63,413 bases of DNA from Rhodocyclaceae bacterium (GCA_018262775.1 JADFDU010000012.1:1-63413); one strand, 5' to 3'. Positions 25,652 through 35,962 are shown, numbered from the stretch's first letter. Translations and numbers: made by a program. Notes: generated by a model not told the origin, from the sequence alone.

Positions 25652-26848
25652 ATGAGCCTGATCAACAAGATGTTGCAGGATCTGGAGTCGCGACGGGCGA
25701 CCCTGTCTGGCGATGCCGGCACGCAGCATGAGATCCGTTCGCTGCCGCCGCAACGCGATGCGTTGCCATGGGCAAAATTTTTCCTGGTTGCAGTGCTTGC
25801 TCTGGTGGCCGGCGCCGCTGTCTGGTTTCTTTCAGGATCGCAGACGCAGCATGCCCCGGCGCCAGCCCCTGCACCCATCGCTGCCGGCCCGGTGGCTGCG
25901 CCCATAGCGTCAGCACCCATAGCGCCAGCGCCCGCAACGGCGCCAGACACGCAAGCGCCAGCGGCATCGCCTCAACCTGCCGAGGCGCCTCCCCCATCAC
26001 CGCCAGCCGCTGCAGCCACCCTGCCTCAGCCACCCCCCGCTGCGCCTGCTGCCGAGAAAAAAATCCCCGCCGCGCCGCCCCCGCCGGCTGCAGCCGCCAA
26101 GACCCGACCGGCGCAGGAGCCTGCGCCGGTCGCACGCAAGGAAACCCCATCATCGCACAAGCTGACGGAGAACCGTAGCAGCCTCAAGGTGGCCACGACG
26201 CTGGGAAAAGTGCCGCTAACCGAAACCCAGACGGCTGGCGATGATGTTCGCATCGAGAAGAAGGTGCGCATGTCGACTTCGCGCGAAAGAGCCGAGAACG
26301 AATACCGGCGCGCCTTGGGTATGGTGAACCAGGGGCGCGTTCAGGAAGGCATGGCTGTGCTGCGCGGCGCGCTGAGCGAGGATGCGGCGCATGCTGGCGC
26401 CCGCCTGGCCTTGTTCAGCCTGCTGATCGAGCAGCAGCGGTTCGAGGATGCCCAGGCGTTGCTCGAGGAGACGCTGACGCGCGATCCGGCGCAGCCGCAG
26501 ATGGCTTCGCGGCTCGCCCGCCTGAAGTTGACGCGCGGCGATGCGCGCGGTGCCGAGGAAACCTTGAGCCGGGCCGCGGGTGCGGCGACGGACAATCCGG
26601 AGTATCGTGCCCTGCATGCTGCCGTACTGCAGCGACTGACTTTCCACAAGAAAGCCGTGATGGAATATCAGGCCGCCCTGCGCCTTGTGCCCCAAGCGAG
26701 CGTGTGGTGGATGGGGCTGGGCATCTCGCTGGAAGCGGATGGCAGGCTGCCCGAGGCGCGGGACGCCTTCCAGCGCGCCAGGGCGACGGGCGCGCTGACG
26801 CCTGAATTGACCGAATTCGTCGAGCAGAGGCTGAAGCGCCTGCAGTAA
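25652..26848 (+). CDS. mshN: MSHA biogenesis protein MshN, TPR protein
   Basis: A 398-residue inner-membrane protein. It begins MSLINKMLQDLESRR, as MshN proteins do, then has one membrane segment (FFLVAVLALVAGAAVWFL). A Pro/Ala-rich periplasmic spacer (residues 70-160) is followed by tetratricopeptide repeats from about 205 to the end. The last block-two gene; it is followed by convergent comF only nine bases away. Confidence 0.88.
   Translation: MSLINKMLQDLESRRATLSGDAGTQHEIRSLPPQRDALPWAKFFLVAVLALVAGAAVWFLSGSQTQHAPAPAPAPIAAGPVAAPIASAPIAPAPATAPDTQAPAASPQPAEAPPPSPPAAAATLPQPPPAAPAAEKKIPAAPPPPAAAAKTRPAQEPAPVARKETPSSHKLTENRSSLKVATTLGKVPLTETQTAGDDVRIEKKVRMSTSRERAENEYRRALGMVNQGRVQEGMAVLRGALSEDAAHAGARLALFSLLIEQQRFEDAQALLEETLTRDPAQPQMASRLARLKLTRGDARGAEETLSRAAGAATDNPEYRALHAAVLQRLTFHKKAVMEYQAALRLVPQASVWWMGLGISLEADGRLPEARDAFQRARATGALTPELTEFVEQRLKRLQ
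26621..26643 (+). repeat. Oriented 23-bp motif, copy E
   Basis: GCCGTACTGCAGCG then ACTGACTTT; 21 of 23 positions match copy C. It lies inside mshN between TPR helices, read as VLQRLTF. Confidence 0.75.
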
Positions 26849-26856
26849 GACGCAAG

Positions 26857-27588
26857 TCAAGCCGGCAGCGTTCGCGCGACCACCCAGTTCTCCACCCTCA
26901 GCGCACCGTGCAGCTTCAGGATGCGCGCGAATTCATTCAGCGTGGCGCCAGTGGTCATGACGTCGTCGACGACTGCGACGGATTTTCCCGTGAGGTCGAC
27001 GCGGCATTCGAAGGCGTTGCGGATGTTCGCCTGGCGCGCCTTCCACGGCAAACTGGCCTGCGGTGCGCTGTTGCGGACGCGGAAGCTAGCGTTCGGCACG
27101 AGCGGCACCGCGAGGCGTTGTGCCAGCGGCCGGGCGATTTCCTGCGCCTGGTTGAAACCGCGCTCCCACATGCGTTGTACGGAGAGCGGCAGGGGCAGGA
27201 TGCAGTCGATTCTGGCCTGCCCGATGGCGCTTGTGAGTGTGTTGGTGAGTGCGTTTGTGAGTTCATTTGCGAGCCAGCCGGCCAGTGGCAGGCGGTGGCG
27301 GTACTTCAAACCCTGTATCAAATGCTCCACCGGAAACGCATAGCGGAAAGCGGCCGATGTGGCATCGAAATGCGGTGGCGTCTTCTGGCAGGCGCCGCAG
27401 ACGGAACCTGCGACCGTGGGCAGGGCGCAGATCGGGCAGAGTGGGCCGGCCAGATAGGGTAAAGCGGCTGCACACTCCGCGCAGACCTGCCGCTCGTCAC
27501 TCTCCTGGCCGCAGACGAAACAGTCCTGCGGCAGCAGGCGGGTCAGTGCTTGAATTGTCGTCCGGTAAATTGACAAGTCCCCACCCAT
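26857..27588 (-). CDS. comF: ComF-family phosphoribosyltransferase-like protein
   Basis: A 243-residue double zinc-ribbon protein (CFVCGQ, CAEC, CPIC, CGAC) with a C-terminal phosphoribosyltransferase fold and PRPP loop VAVVDDVMTTGAT near 208. ComF homologues act in DNA uptake downstream of the type IV pilus. A short in-frame repeat (ELTNALTNTLTSAI) near residue 110 comes from three or four imperfect 12-base repeats. It stands between mshN and bioB, the latter divergent. Confidence 0.9.
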   Translation of the reverse strand: MGGDLSIYRTTIQALTRLLPQDCFVCGQESDERQVCAECAAALPYLAGPLCPICALPTVAGSVCGACQKTPPHFDATSAAFRYAFPVEHLIQGLKYRHRLPLAGWLANELTNALTNTLTSAIGQARIDCILPLPLSVQRMWERGFNQAQEIARPLAQRLAVPLVPNASFRVRNSAPQASLPWKARQANIRNAFECRVDLTGKSVAVVDDVMTTGATLNEFARILKLHGALRVENWVVARTLPA

Positions 27589-27633
27589 GAACGATCATCC
27601 CTGAACCGATTCTAGCCGAAGCAATTCCCCGAC

Positions 27634-28611
27634 ATGCATACAGCCGCAGCCGCACGCGTGGGCAAGGACTCACATAAGCAGAAGAACTGGACAGCCGCCG
27701 GGATCCAGGCGCTGTTCGAGATGCCCTTCAATGACCTGCTCTACCGTGCCCAGCAGGTGCATCGTGTGCATTTCGACGCCAACAGCATACAGCGCTCGAC
27801 CCTGCTGTCGGTAAAGACGGGCGGCTGCTCGGAGGATTGTGGCTACTGTTCCCAGTCCGCCCGCAACCACACCGGCCTCGAGCGCGAATCGCTGCTGGAT
27901 CTCGACGAAGTGGTGGCTGCTGCCCAGGCCGCGAAGGAAAAGGGCGCCAGCCGCTTCTGCATGGGCGCTGCCTGGCGCGGACCGAAAGACAAGGATCTGG
28001 AGCAGGTGAGCGAGATGATCCGCGCCGTGAAGGCGCTCGGTCTGGAAACCTGTGTCACGCTGGGCATGCTCAAGGCAGGCCAAGCGGAACAATTGAAGGC
28101 TGCGGGTCTCGACTACTACAACCACAATCTGGATACCGCGCCGGAGTTCTACGGCAACATCGTCACCACCCACAGTCAGGCCGACCGCTTCGACACGCTG
28201 CACAAAGTGCGCGAGGCAGGCATCAGCGTCTGCTGCGGCGGCATCGTCGGCATGGGCGAGACGCGCGCTGGCCGCGCCGGCCTGATCGCCGAGTTGGCGA
28301 ACATGAGTCCGCCGCCGGAATCCGTGCCCATCAACAACCTCGTGCCGGTGCCGGGCACGCCGCTCGCCAACGCCGAGCCGATCGATCCTTTCGAGTTCGT
28401 GCGCACCATCGCCGCGGCGCGCATCACCATGCCGGAGAGCCTGGTGCGCCTGTCAGCCGGCCGCCAGGAGATGTCGGACGAATTGCAGGCGCTGTGCTTT
28501 CTTGCCGGCGCCAATTCCATCTTCTACGGCGACAAGCTGCTCACCACCGGCAATCCGGAAGCGGGCCGTGACGAACGCCTGTTCGAGCGGCTGGGATTGA
28601 ACGCCGTCTGA
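27634..28611 (+). CDS. bioB: Biotin synthase
   Basis: Radical SAM enzyme that inserts sulfur into dethiobiotin. The cluster motif reads [16 protein letters not shown] near residue 64 (CxxxCxxC), and [11 protein letters not shown] and the Arg of ARITMPES support BioB. Its 325 residues are typical. It overlaps bioC by one base; bioF, bioA and bioD are not nearby, so only the late step and bioC are clustered here. Confidence 0.96.
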   Translation: MHTAAAARVGKDSHKQKNWTAAGIQALFEMPFNDLLYRAQQVHRVHFDANSIQRSTLLSVKTGGCSEDCGYCSQSARNHTGLERESLLDLDEVVAAAQAAKEKGASRFCMGAAWRGPKDKDLEQVSEMIRAVKALGLETCVTLGMLKAGQAEQLKAAGLDYYNHNLDTAPEFYGNIVTTHSQADRFDTLHKVREAGISVCCGGIVGMGETRAGRAGLIAELANMSPPPESVPINNLVPVPGTPLANAEPIDPFEFVRTIAAARITMPESLVRLSAGRQEMSDELQALCFLAGANSIFYGDKLLTTGNPEAGRDERLFERLGLNAV

Positions 28612-28625
28612 TGCGGACTGACTTT
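28603..28625 (+). repeat. Oriented 23-bp motif, copy F
   Basis: GCCGTC at the bioB end, then GGACTGACTTTTGCCGG inside the first codons of bioC. It includes the overlap of the bioB stop with the bioC start. Confidence 0.65.
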
Positions 28626-29417
28626 TGCCGGGCGGCGGCTTCCTACGACGAAGCCGCCGTCCTGGCGCGGGAAGTCAGTCTGCGCATGACGGCGCGGCTC
28701 GACTTCATGAAGCTCGCTCCGACCCGTATCGCCGATATCGGCTGCGCCACCGGCGACGGCATCCGTGCGCTCGCCGCCCGCTACCCACAGGCCATGCCGT
28801 TGGCGCTTGACTATGCGCCAGCCATGCTGGCCGAGGTGATTCGACGGTCCTCATTGCTGGAGCGGCTACGCCGTCGTGCGCCCCGCTGCGTCGCGGCCGA
28901 CGTGCGAGCGCTGCCTGTTGCCAATGGCGCCCTGACGCTGGCTTGGTCCAATCTCATGCTCCACTGGCTCGACGATCCGCTGCCGGCCTTCGGCGAACTG
29001 CATCGCGTGCTGGAGACGGGTGGGCTACTGATGTTCAGTACGCTGGGGCCCGATACGCTCAAGGAACTGCGTGCAGCCGGTGCGACCACCCTGCGACGCT
29101 TTCACGACATGCACGACCTTGGTGACATGCTGGTGGCGGCCGGCTTCGCTGATCCGGTGATGGACATGGAGATGATCGAGCTTTCTTACACTAGCCCACG
29201 CGGTTTGCTGCGCGACCAGCGTCTTCTCGGCGTGCGTGACGGCCTGCTCGGCCCGATGGGGTTCCGCGCGGGGCGACGCGTTTTCCGGGCGTGGAATGAA
29301 TCCCGGCGTGAAGGGCGTCTGCCGGCCACCTTCGAGATTGTCTACGGCCATGCCTGGAAGGCCGAGCCGAAAATTGCGCCGGACGGCCGTGCGATCATTC
29401 GGTTTCGCAACAAATGA
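28611..29417 (+). CDS. bioC: Malonyl-[acyl-carrier protein] O-methyltransferase
   Basis: SAM-dependent methyltransferase that makes malonyl-ACP methyl ester, the disguised starter for biotin synthesis. Motif I reads IADIGCATGDGIRALA near residue 40, and the core NLMLHWLDDPLPAFGELHRVL is typical of BioC. The 268-residue product starts with ATG overlapping the bioB stop (TGATG). The first codons lie in motif copy F. Confidence 0.9.
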   Translation: MRTDFCRAAASYDEAAVLAREVSLRMTARLDFMKLAPTRIADIGCATGDGIRALAARYPQAMPLALDYAPAMLAEVIRRSSLLERLRRRAPRCVAADVRALPVANGALTLAWSNLMLHWLDDPLPAFGELHRVLETGGLLMFSTLGPDTLKELRAAGATTLRRFHDMHDLGDMLVAAGFADPVMDMEMIELSYTSPRGLLRDQRLLGVRDGLLGPMGFRAGRRVFRAWNESRREGRLPATFEIVYGHAWKAEPKIAPDGRAIIRFRNK

Positions 29418-29448
29418 AGCGGGTGGGACAGCGGGTTTTTTGCGAAGA

Positions 29449-29933
29449 TCAGCGCGAGCGGGAATAGGTGCTGAGTTGCCGCTGCCGCTCTCGCGCCAGC
29501 CGCATCGCGCGGAAGCCCAGTAATGCGCCGAGCAAGATTCCATACAGCAGCGGCAGCGAGATATCCTTCTTCACCAGCCACCAGAAGTGGATGACGCCGA
29601 CGATGGCGATGGCGTAGACGGCGCGGTGCAGCTGCGTCCAGCGTCGTCCGCCGAACCGCTTGATCATCGCCGCGTTCGAAGTCGCCGCCAGCGGAATCAG
29701 CAGCAGAAAGGCGGTGAAACCGGCGGTGATGAAGGGGCGCTTGGCGATGTCCTTGACGATGGACGCCCAGTCGAAGAACTGGTCGAGCCAGAGGTAGGTG
29801 AGGAAGTGCAGCGTGGCGTAGAAGAAGGCATACAAGCCGAGCATGCGGCGCAGCCGGATCAGCCAGTGCCAGCCTGAAAAGTGGCGCAGCGGGCAAGCTT
29901 GATCGCGGCGATCTGGCGCAGGCTCGGCTGCAT
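29449..29933 (-). pseudogene. msrQ: msrQ, heme subunit of methionine sulfoxide reductase, internally deleted
   Basis: The first 13 codons from the ATG at 29933 (MQPSLRQIAAIKL) look like a normal MsrQ start. Then the frame breaks: the usual first membrane helices (about 60 residues) are missing and the rest resumes in another frame at PLRHFSGWHWLIRLRRMLGL, continuing to the end (FGGRRWTQLHRAVYA). A shorter protein from the ATG at 29844 is possible but would lack the first helices. The ATG overlaps the msrP stop. With msrP also broken, this pair looks inactive. Confidence 0.75.
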
Positions 29934-30909
29934 CAATAGAACTTCCTCAGATCCATGCCGGCGTATAGCTGCGCCACCTGTTCGGCGTAACCGTTGAAGG
30001 GCAGGGTTCTGCGCTTGAAGAATTCGCTGATGCGGCGCTCCTTCTCCTGGCTCCAGCACGGATGGCTGACGTCGGGATTGACGTTGGCATAGAAGCCGTA
30101 CTCTTCCGGTTGCGCCATGTTCCAGCTTGTCTGCGGCTGCTTGTCCGTGAAGCGGATCCTGACGATCGACTTGCCACTCTTGAAGCCATACTTCCACGGT
30201 ACGACGAGCCGCAGCGGCGCGCCGTTCTGGTTCGGCAACACATCGCCGTAAAGGCCGACCGCCATGAGGGTCAGCGGATGCAGAGCCTCGTCCAGCCAGC
30301 CGCAAACCTTCGGTATAGGGCCAAGTCCAGGTAAGGCAGGTTGAGGCCGGGCATGGCGTCCGGTTCCATCTGCGTGACGAACTCGACGAACTTGGCACTG
30401 CCCAGCGGCTCGGCCTGCTTGATCAGGGCGGCCAGGGGAAATCCCACCCAGGGAATGACCATGGACCAGCTCTCGACGCAGCGCAAGCGGTAGATGCACT
30501 CTTCCAGGGGCGCAATTTTGAGGATGTCCTCGATGGCGAGCGTGCGCGGTTTTTGCACCATGCCTTCGATGCGCACTGCCCAGGGGCGGATCCTCATGGC
30601 GCCGGCGTGTTCTGCAGGCTGACTTTTGCCGCCGAAGCCGAACTCGACGAAATTGTTGTACGTGGTGATTTCGCGCAGGCTGTTCGGCGGTTCCTGGATG
30701 CTGTAGGGGCTTTTCCGAAGATCGGAGAATGTACCATCGGCCCAGGCGCGGTGTGGCAGGCCGGCATACAGGGTAGTCCCGGCCAGGGCGGTGGCGCCTG
30801 CGGCCTTGATAAAGTCGCGGCGCCCCTCGAACAGGGAGTGCGGCGTAATTTCGGAAGGGAGGATAGCGTCAGGTCGCTTGATCAGCATGGCATTCTTCAC
30901 ATGGAGCAC
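29933..30909 (-). pseudogene. msrP: msrP, periplasmic methionine sulfoxide reductase, frameshifted
   Basis: The N-terminal part has a Tat motif ([10 protein letters not shown]) and the molybdenum-ligand Cys in [11 protein letters not shown]. After LPYLDL the frame is lost: an extra base near 30323 spoils the expected [10 protein letters not shown], and a duplicated four bases (CCAGCCAG at 30292-30299) adds a second shift before [16 protein letters not shown]. The net is +5, so the frame is not restored. The second half is otherwise well conserved ([19 protein letters not shown]). Sequencing error is possible but would need two separate errors. Confidence 0.78.
30604..30630 (+). repeat. Oriented 23-bp motif, copy G
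   Basis: GGCGTG, then TTCTGCAGG and CTGACTTTTGCCG; two bases are missing in the middle compared with copy C. It lies on the + strand inside the minus-strand msrP remnant. Confidence 0.6.
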
Positions 30910-30941
30910 ATGTCAAATAGACCGGCTCGCTTCCCGAAAAC

Positions 30942-31700
30942 TTACGGGTTCAGCTGGCGATACACTGCGGTGGCGATGAGCAGGAGGTCGGGTTTCCCCA
31001 TTTCAGCGGAAAGGGCATAGCCGAAATGGCCGTCCAGCCAGTAGAACACGCTGATGCCGCCTTCCTTCGCGAAGCGGAATGCGGTCTCGCGGCTGCTTTG
31101 CGCATCGCGCTGGACGTAGAGCGTCAGACGCTGCCCGCGCTTATCCTGATACATGAATTGCGCCACCGGGCCGGTGGCGCCTGGCAACAGGCGGCCGCCG
31201 ACGAGTTCGAGACCCTGTCCCGCGAGGTGTGGGGGTTTGAGGTCCGCCCCCAGCCTTTTCGACAGCCAGGCGACAAGATGGGCTTCCTCGGCGGCGCCGA
31301 CTTCAACGGGATGACGCACTTCCGGGCTGAAAACGGCATGCGCCAGCGCTGCTTGCCGCGCCAGGGATGTGCTCGGCTGCGGCCCTTGGGGTGGCGCCGC
31401 GCCGTGCAATTGATAGCCGATAATCCCGCCGACCGCCAGCCAGGCAATGGCGGCCGCCATGCCTAGCGGAAGACGCGATGTCGGTTTCGCCGCCTCTGCC
31501 AGGCGCGTCGGTACCGGCTCGTCGAGAACGGGATCGAAGGCCCGGTGCAACTGTTCGCCCTGGATGCGCCATTCGGCAACCGTCTGGCGCATTTCCGCAT
31601 GATCCGCCAGCCAGGCTTCCACTGCATCGCGGCGCGCTGCGTCCAGGCGTCCGTCGGCGTAGGCATGCAATTCCTGCTCGCTGATCGTGGGCGCATTCAT
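30942..31700 (-). CDS. Transmembrane anti-sigma factor
   Basis: A 252-residue protein. The N-terminal helical domain (SEQELHAYADGRLDAARRDAVEAWL) resembles RsiW-type anti-sigma domains but lacks the HxxxCxxC zinc motif. One membrane segment (MAAAIAWLAVGGIIGYQLHG) lies near residues 80-98 and a periplasmic C-terminal domain follows. Its ATG overlaps the sigma gene stop (ATGA). Downstream lies the msrP remnant, so the pair probably controlled an envelope oxidation response. Confidence 0.85.
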   Translation of the reverse strand: MNAPTISEQELHAYADGRLDAARRDAVEAWLADHAEMRQTVAEWRIQGEQLHRAFDPVLDEPVPTRLAEAAKPTSRLPLGMAAAIAWLAVGGIIGYQLHGAAPPQGPQPSTSLARQAALAHAVFSPEVRHPVEVGAAEEAHLVAWLSKRLGADLKPPHLAGQGLELVGGRLLPGATGPVAQFMYQDKRGQRLTLYVQRDAQSSRETAFRFAKEGGISVFYWLDGHFGYALSAEMGKPDLLLIATAVYRQLNP

Positions 31701-32200
31701 TTGATGACTTTCAGGTGCGATTCTTCAAGCTCGCTGCCAGCCAGCAGCGCGCGCAGGCGTTCGCGCCCGCGCGACAGCCGTGACATGACCGTGCCGATGG
31801 GCACACCCAGAATCTTGGCGGTGTCCTCGTAGGAAAGATCCTCCAGCCCGACCAGCAGGAGGACTTCGCGCTGCACTTCGGAGAGCTGCGACAGGCAGCG
31901 GGCGAAGTCGCGCAACTCGATGGAGTCGGTTTGGGTTGCCCGTGTCGGCAAATCCGGGAGAGCCTCGTCTCCCGGGCAGTCCACGATCCTTGGGCCGCGC
32001 GCCTGATTGACGAAACGATTGTGCATGATGGAGAACAGCCATGCGCGCAGATTGCCGGGCCGCCACAGCGACCATCTGCTGAGCGCGCGTTCCAGCGTGT
32101 CCTGCACCAGGTCGTCGGCGCATGCGGCATCCCCCGTCAGCGCGCGCGCATAGCGGCGCAGACGGGGAATCTCGGCAACGATATCCGCTTGACGGCTCAT
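31697..32200 (-). CDS. ECF-type RNA polymerase sigma factor
   Basis: A 167-residue sigma-70 family factor. Region 2 has ADDLVQDTLERALSRW and LRAWLFSIMHNRFVN; region 4 has LSYEDTAKILGVPIGTVMSR. There is no extra domain. It lies 11 bases after a COG4315-type lipoprotein gene and overlaps the anti-sigma gene, forming one operon that runs into msrPQ. Target promoters are not known from sequence. Confidence 0.93.
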   Translation of the reverse strand: MSRQADIVAEIPRLRRYARALTGDAACADDLVQDTLERALSRWSLWRPGNLRAWLFSIMHNRFVNQARGPRIVDCPGDEALPDLPTRATQTDSIELRDFARCLSQLSEVQREVLLLVGLEDLSYEDTAKILGVPIGTVMSRLSRGRERLRALLAGSELEESHLKVIK

Positions 32201-32211
32201 CAGCGAGGAGT

Positions 32212-32613
32212 CTACTCCCTGGCGATGTGCCAGACGTTGTTAACGCCGTCTCCCGTCCTGTCGCCGGGTTTCTGGTCCTTGACCCAGAAATAGAGGGGCT
32301 TGCCGCGATGTGCCCACTGCTTCTTGCCGCCATCCCGCGTAATGATCGACCAGTCTCCCGAGGCCCGGTCCGCATCGGTGGCGAACAGCGGCGGCCAGTT
32401 GGTGGCGCAGGGCCCGTTGCAGGCGCTCTTGCCGCTGCCGGCGGTGTCCTTGTCGAAGGTGTACAGCGTCATGCCGTTGGCGCCGACATACATACCATTC
32501 ACCATGCTGACGGGTGCGGTAGCGGATTTCATTTCGGAGGACGCACAGCCGGCGAGGAGGCCGAGCGTCACAAAGCCGGCAGCAAGACCGGCACGAAGGG
32601 ATGGGTTTTTCAT
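32212..32613 (-). CDS. Lipoprotein with COG4315-type secreted repeats
   Basis: A 133-residue lipoprotein: lipobox LLAGC near residue 22, then two repeats with the pattern GMTLYTFDKD...GKSACNGPCATNWPP and HRGKPLYFWVKDQKPGD typical of this family of unknown function. Such proteins are often induced by oxidative stress together with ECF factors. First gene of the sigma operon; GGAGAAACC precedes the ATG. Confidence 0.85.
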   Translation of the reverse strand: MKNPSLRAGLAAGFVTLGLLAGCASSEMKSATAPVSMVNGMYVGANGMTLYTFDKDTAGSGKSACNGPCATNWPPLFATDADRASGDWSIITRDGGKKQWAHRGKPLYFWVKDQKPGDRTGDGVNNVWHIARE

Positions 32614-32647
32614 GGTTTCTCCTGTTGAGGTTGGGTGCTACGCCGCG

Positions 32648-32671
32648 TAAACAAGCGGGACACCCTGTTTA
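32648..32671. promoter_or_regulatory. TAAACA-N12-TGTTTA inverted repeat upstream of the sigma operon
   Basis: Two perfect 6-base arms (32648-32653 and 32666-32671) lie 35-58 bases upstream of the lipoprotein ATG. The place suits an operator or promoter element for the autoregulated ECF operon. No matching family site is claimed. Confidence 0.35.
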
Positions 32672-32684
32672 TTCCTCAAGGGAA

Positions 32685-32717
32685 GAAAAAAGGGGATGGC
32701 AATTGCCACCCCCTTTT
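32685..32717 (-). terminator. Terminator of the cytochrome c4 gene
   Basis: On the minus strand an AAAAGGGG arm, an inner TGGCAATTGCCA palindrome and a CCCCTTTTTT arm form a strong hairpin that ends in a T-run, 29 bases after the c4 stop. Confidence 0.8.
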
Positions 32718-32745
32718 GAAATCACTTGCGATGAACTTGATCTGA

Positions 32746-33393
32746 TCAGCGCAACCCGGCGATATAGTCGGAAACGGCCTTGATCTCTGCGTCCGACATC
32801 TTGTCGGCGACGATGCGCATCATTTTGTTCGGGTCGTTGGCACGCTCGCCGCTGCGGAAAGCCTTCAGTTGCGTTTCGGTGTATTCGGCGAACTGGCCGC
32901 CGATGCGCGGGTACTGCGCGGGAATGCCGGCGCCAGCCGGGCCGTGGCAGGCGGCGCAGGCGGGCAGACCCTTGCCGGCATTGCCAGCGCGATAAAGTTT
33001 CTGGCCGGCCTCGATGGCCTGATTCTTGGCCAGTTCGCCCTTTTGGGTCTGGCTGGCATACCACGCGGCGACGTTCTTCATGTCCTGATCGGACAGTCCG
33101 GCGACCATGCCGCCCATAATCGGGTTGATGCGCTCGGCGGGTTTACCGTCGTCGGCCTTGAAGTTCTTCAGTTGCTTGTAGAGGTAATCCGCATGCTGGT
33201 CGGCGAGCTTGGGATTGGCGGCGAGCGCGCTATTCCCGTCGGGGTTGTGACAGGCAGCGCAGATTTGCGCGGCGATCTGCTGGCCTTTGGCGGCATCTAC
33301 TTTGGGTGCGTTGCTTGCTGCAGGCTTGTCTGCTGCCTGGGCTGCAACTGCAAAGGCGATTCCCAGCGACAGGACGATGAAACGATGCATCAT
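32746..33393 (-). CDS. Diheme cytochrome c4
   Basis: A periplasmic diheme electron carrier of 215 residues. The signal peptide RFIVLSLGIAFAVAAQAA is followed by two class-I cytochrome domains, each with CAACH (near residues 49 and 148) and a distal Met (NPIMGG; NKMMRI). It likely donates electrons to a terminal oxidase. The ATG at 33393 follows GGGGAG. It is divergent from engB, a pairing seen in many betaproteobacteria. Confidence 0.93.
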   Translation of the reverse strand: MMHRFIVLSLGIAFAVAAQAADKPAASNAPKVDAAKGQQIAAQICAACHNPDGNSALAANPKLADQHADYLYKQLKNFKADDGKPAERINPIMGGMVAGLSDQDMKNVAAWYASQTQKGELAKNQAIEAGQKLYRAGNAGKGLPACAACHGPAGAGIPAQYPRIGGQFAEYTETQLKAFRSGERANDPNKMMRIVADKMSDAEIKAVSDYIAGLR

Positions 33394-33563
33394 GAGTACG
33401 ACTCCCCGAACCGGATTTTGAAAACGATGTTTCGCGATGTTTCGGTATGCACCGACACCCATGGTGTGAGTGCCAAAAGCGGTGACCGAAGCTAAAAAAC
33501 TGTTATTCTATACCAACTTACCTTGCTTGCGCGATGTTCTGCGGGCCCCGCCCCGCTAGCCCT

Positions 33564-34170
33564 ATGTCCCTGTTTGCCAATGCGGTTTTTACGCTCTCGG
33601 CAGCGAAGCTGAGCGATTTGCCAGCGCCGGCGGGCGCCGAGATCGCTTTCGCCGGCCGCTCCAACTCCGGCAAGTCGAGTGCGATCAATACCTTGACGGG
33701 CAGGACGCGGCTGGCTTTCGTCAGCAAGACGCCCGGACGGACGCAACTCATCAATTTTTTTCGCCTCCAGTGCGGCGCATTTCTCGTGGATCTGCCTGGC
33801 TACGGTTATGCCGATGTCCCGGAAGAAATCAGGCGGCAGTGGCAGGGTGTGCTGGCAGCCTACCTGACCCGTCGCGCGAACATCTGCGGCCTGGTGCTGA
33901 TCATGGACGCACGCCGGCCGCTGACCGACCTTGATCGCCAAATGCTGGAGTGGTTCGGCCCGACCGGCAAGCCCATCCATATACTCCTGACAAAGTCGGA
34001 CAAACTGACGCGCACCGAAGCAGCGAAAGTTTTGCAGGCCACCCGCAAAGAACTGGTTCCGTGGGCCGATCAGGTAAGCGTGCAACTATTTTCGAGCCTA
34101 AAGAAAACCGGAGGGGATGAGGCAGAACGGGCCATTGGCCGCTGGCTTGAACTGGATGAAAATACGGCAG

Positions 34171-34193
<23 letters not shown>
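33564..34193 (+). CDS. engB: Ribosome biogenesis GTPase EngB/YihA
   Basis: A GTPase of 209 residues used in 50S assembly. G1 reads [11 protein letters not shown]3 is DLPGYGYA and G4 is TKSDKL. The ATG at 33564 (MSLFANAVF) is preferred; another in-frame ATG ten codons upstream has no better ribosome site. The stop codon and last codons overlap an inverted repeat that acts as terminator on the opposite strand. Confidence 0.94.
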
Positions 34194-35362
<1,169 letters not shown>

Positions 35363-35365
35363 GTT

Positions 35366-35962
35366 TCAAGATGGCAGCGACAGGCAGCCGGCCAGCAGCA
35401 TCGGCCACTGCTGCGACCATTGCATCATCGGCTCGCGCGTGAAGCCGCTCTTGACGAATAGCTGCCAGCGGCCGATGACATAACACAGGCAAAGATTGGC
35501 CGCCGCCGCGGCATCCTCACCCAGCGGCAGTTCATTGTTTGTCGCCGCGATGCGCAAAGCCTGCTTGAGCGCCGCCTCGACACGATCGAGCAGTTGGTTG
35601 ATGCGTGCCTGCAGGCGGTTGTCCTCGTTAACCAGCGCATCCCCGATCAGCACCCGCGTCAAACCACGGTTTTTCTGGGCGAACCCCAGCAGCATGGCGA
35701 CCATCAGTTCCGCCTGCTTCACGCCGGACTGTTCTTCGGCGCAAATCCTGTTGATGACGGAGAAGAACCCGGTTTCGATGAATTCGATCAGGCCTTCGTA
35801 CATCTGCGCCTTGCTGGCGAAGTGGCGGTAGAGCGCCGCCTCCGAGACATCCAGTTTCCTTGCCAGGAGGGCCGTGGTGATTTTCTCTCCCTTCGGTTCC
35901 TGCAGCAATTCGGCGATGGTCTGCAGGATCTGCAGTTTGCGTTCCCCCGGTTTGGCGCCCAT
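35366..35962 (-). CDS. slmA: Nucleoid occlusion factor SlmA
   Basis: TetR-family DNA-binding protein of 198 residues that blocks FtsZ assembly over the nucleoid. The helix-turn-helix reads TTALLARKLDVSEAALYRHF, and FVKSGFTREPMMQW near the C-terminus is typical of SlmA. It is the last gene of the argB-HAD-slmA run, the usual order in betaproteobacteria. Confidence 0.92.
   Translation of the reverse strand: MGAKPGERKLQILQTIAELLQEPKGEKITTALLARKLDVSEAALYRHFASKAQMYEGLIEFIETGFFSVINRICAEEQSGVKQAELMVAMLLGFAQKNRGLTRVLIGDALVNEDNRLQARINQLLDRVEAALKQALRIAATNNELPLGEDAAAAANLCLCYVIGRWQLFVKSGFTREPMMQWSQQWPMLLAGCLSLPS

Noticed and set aside
29342..29896. Longer open frame over msrQ in another phase
   Set aside because: Its protein (Pro/His/Leu/Arg-rich) resembles nothing, while the other frame gives clear MsrQ sequence.
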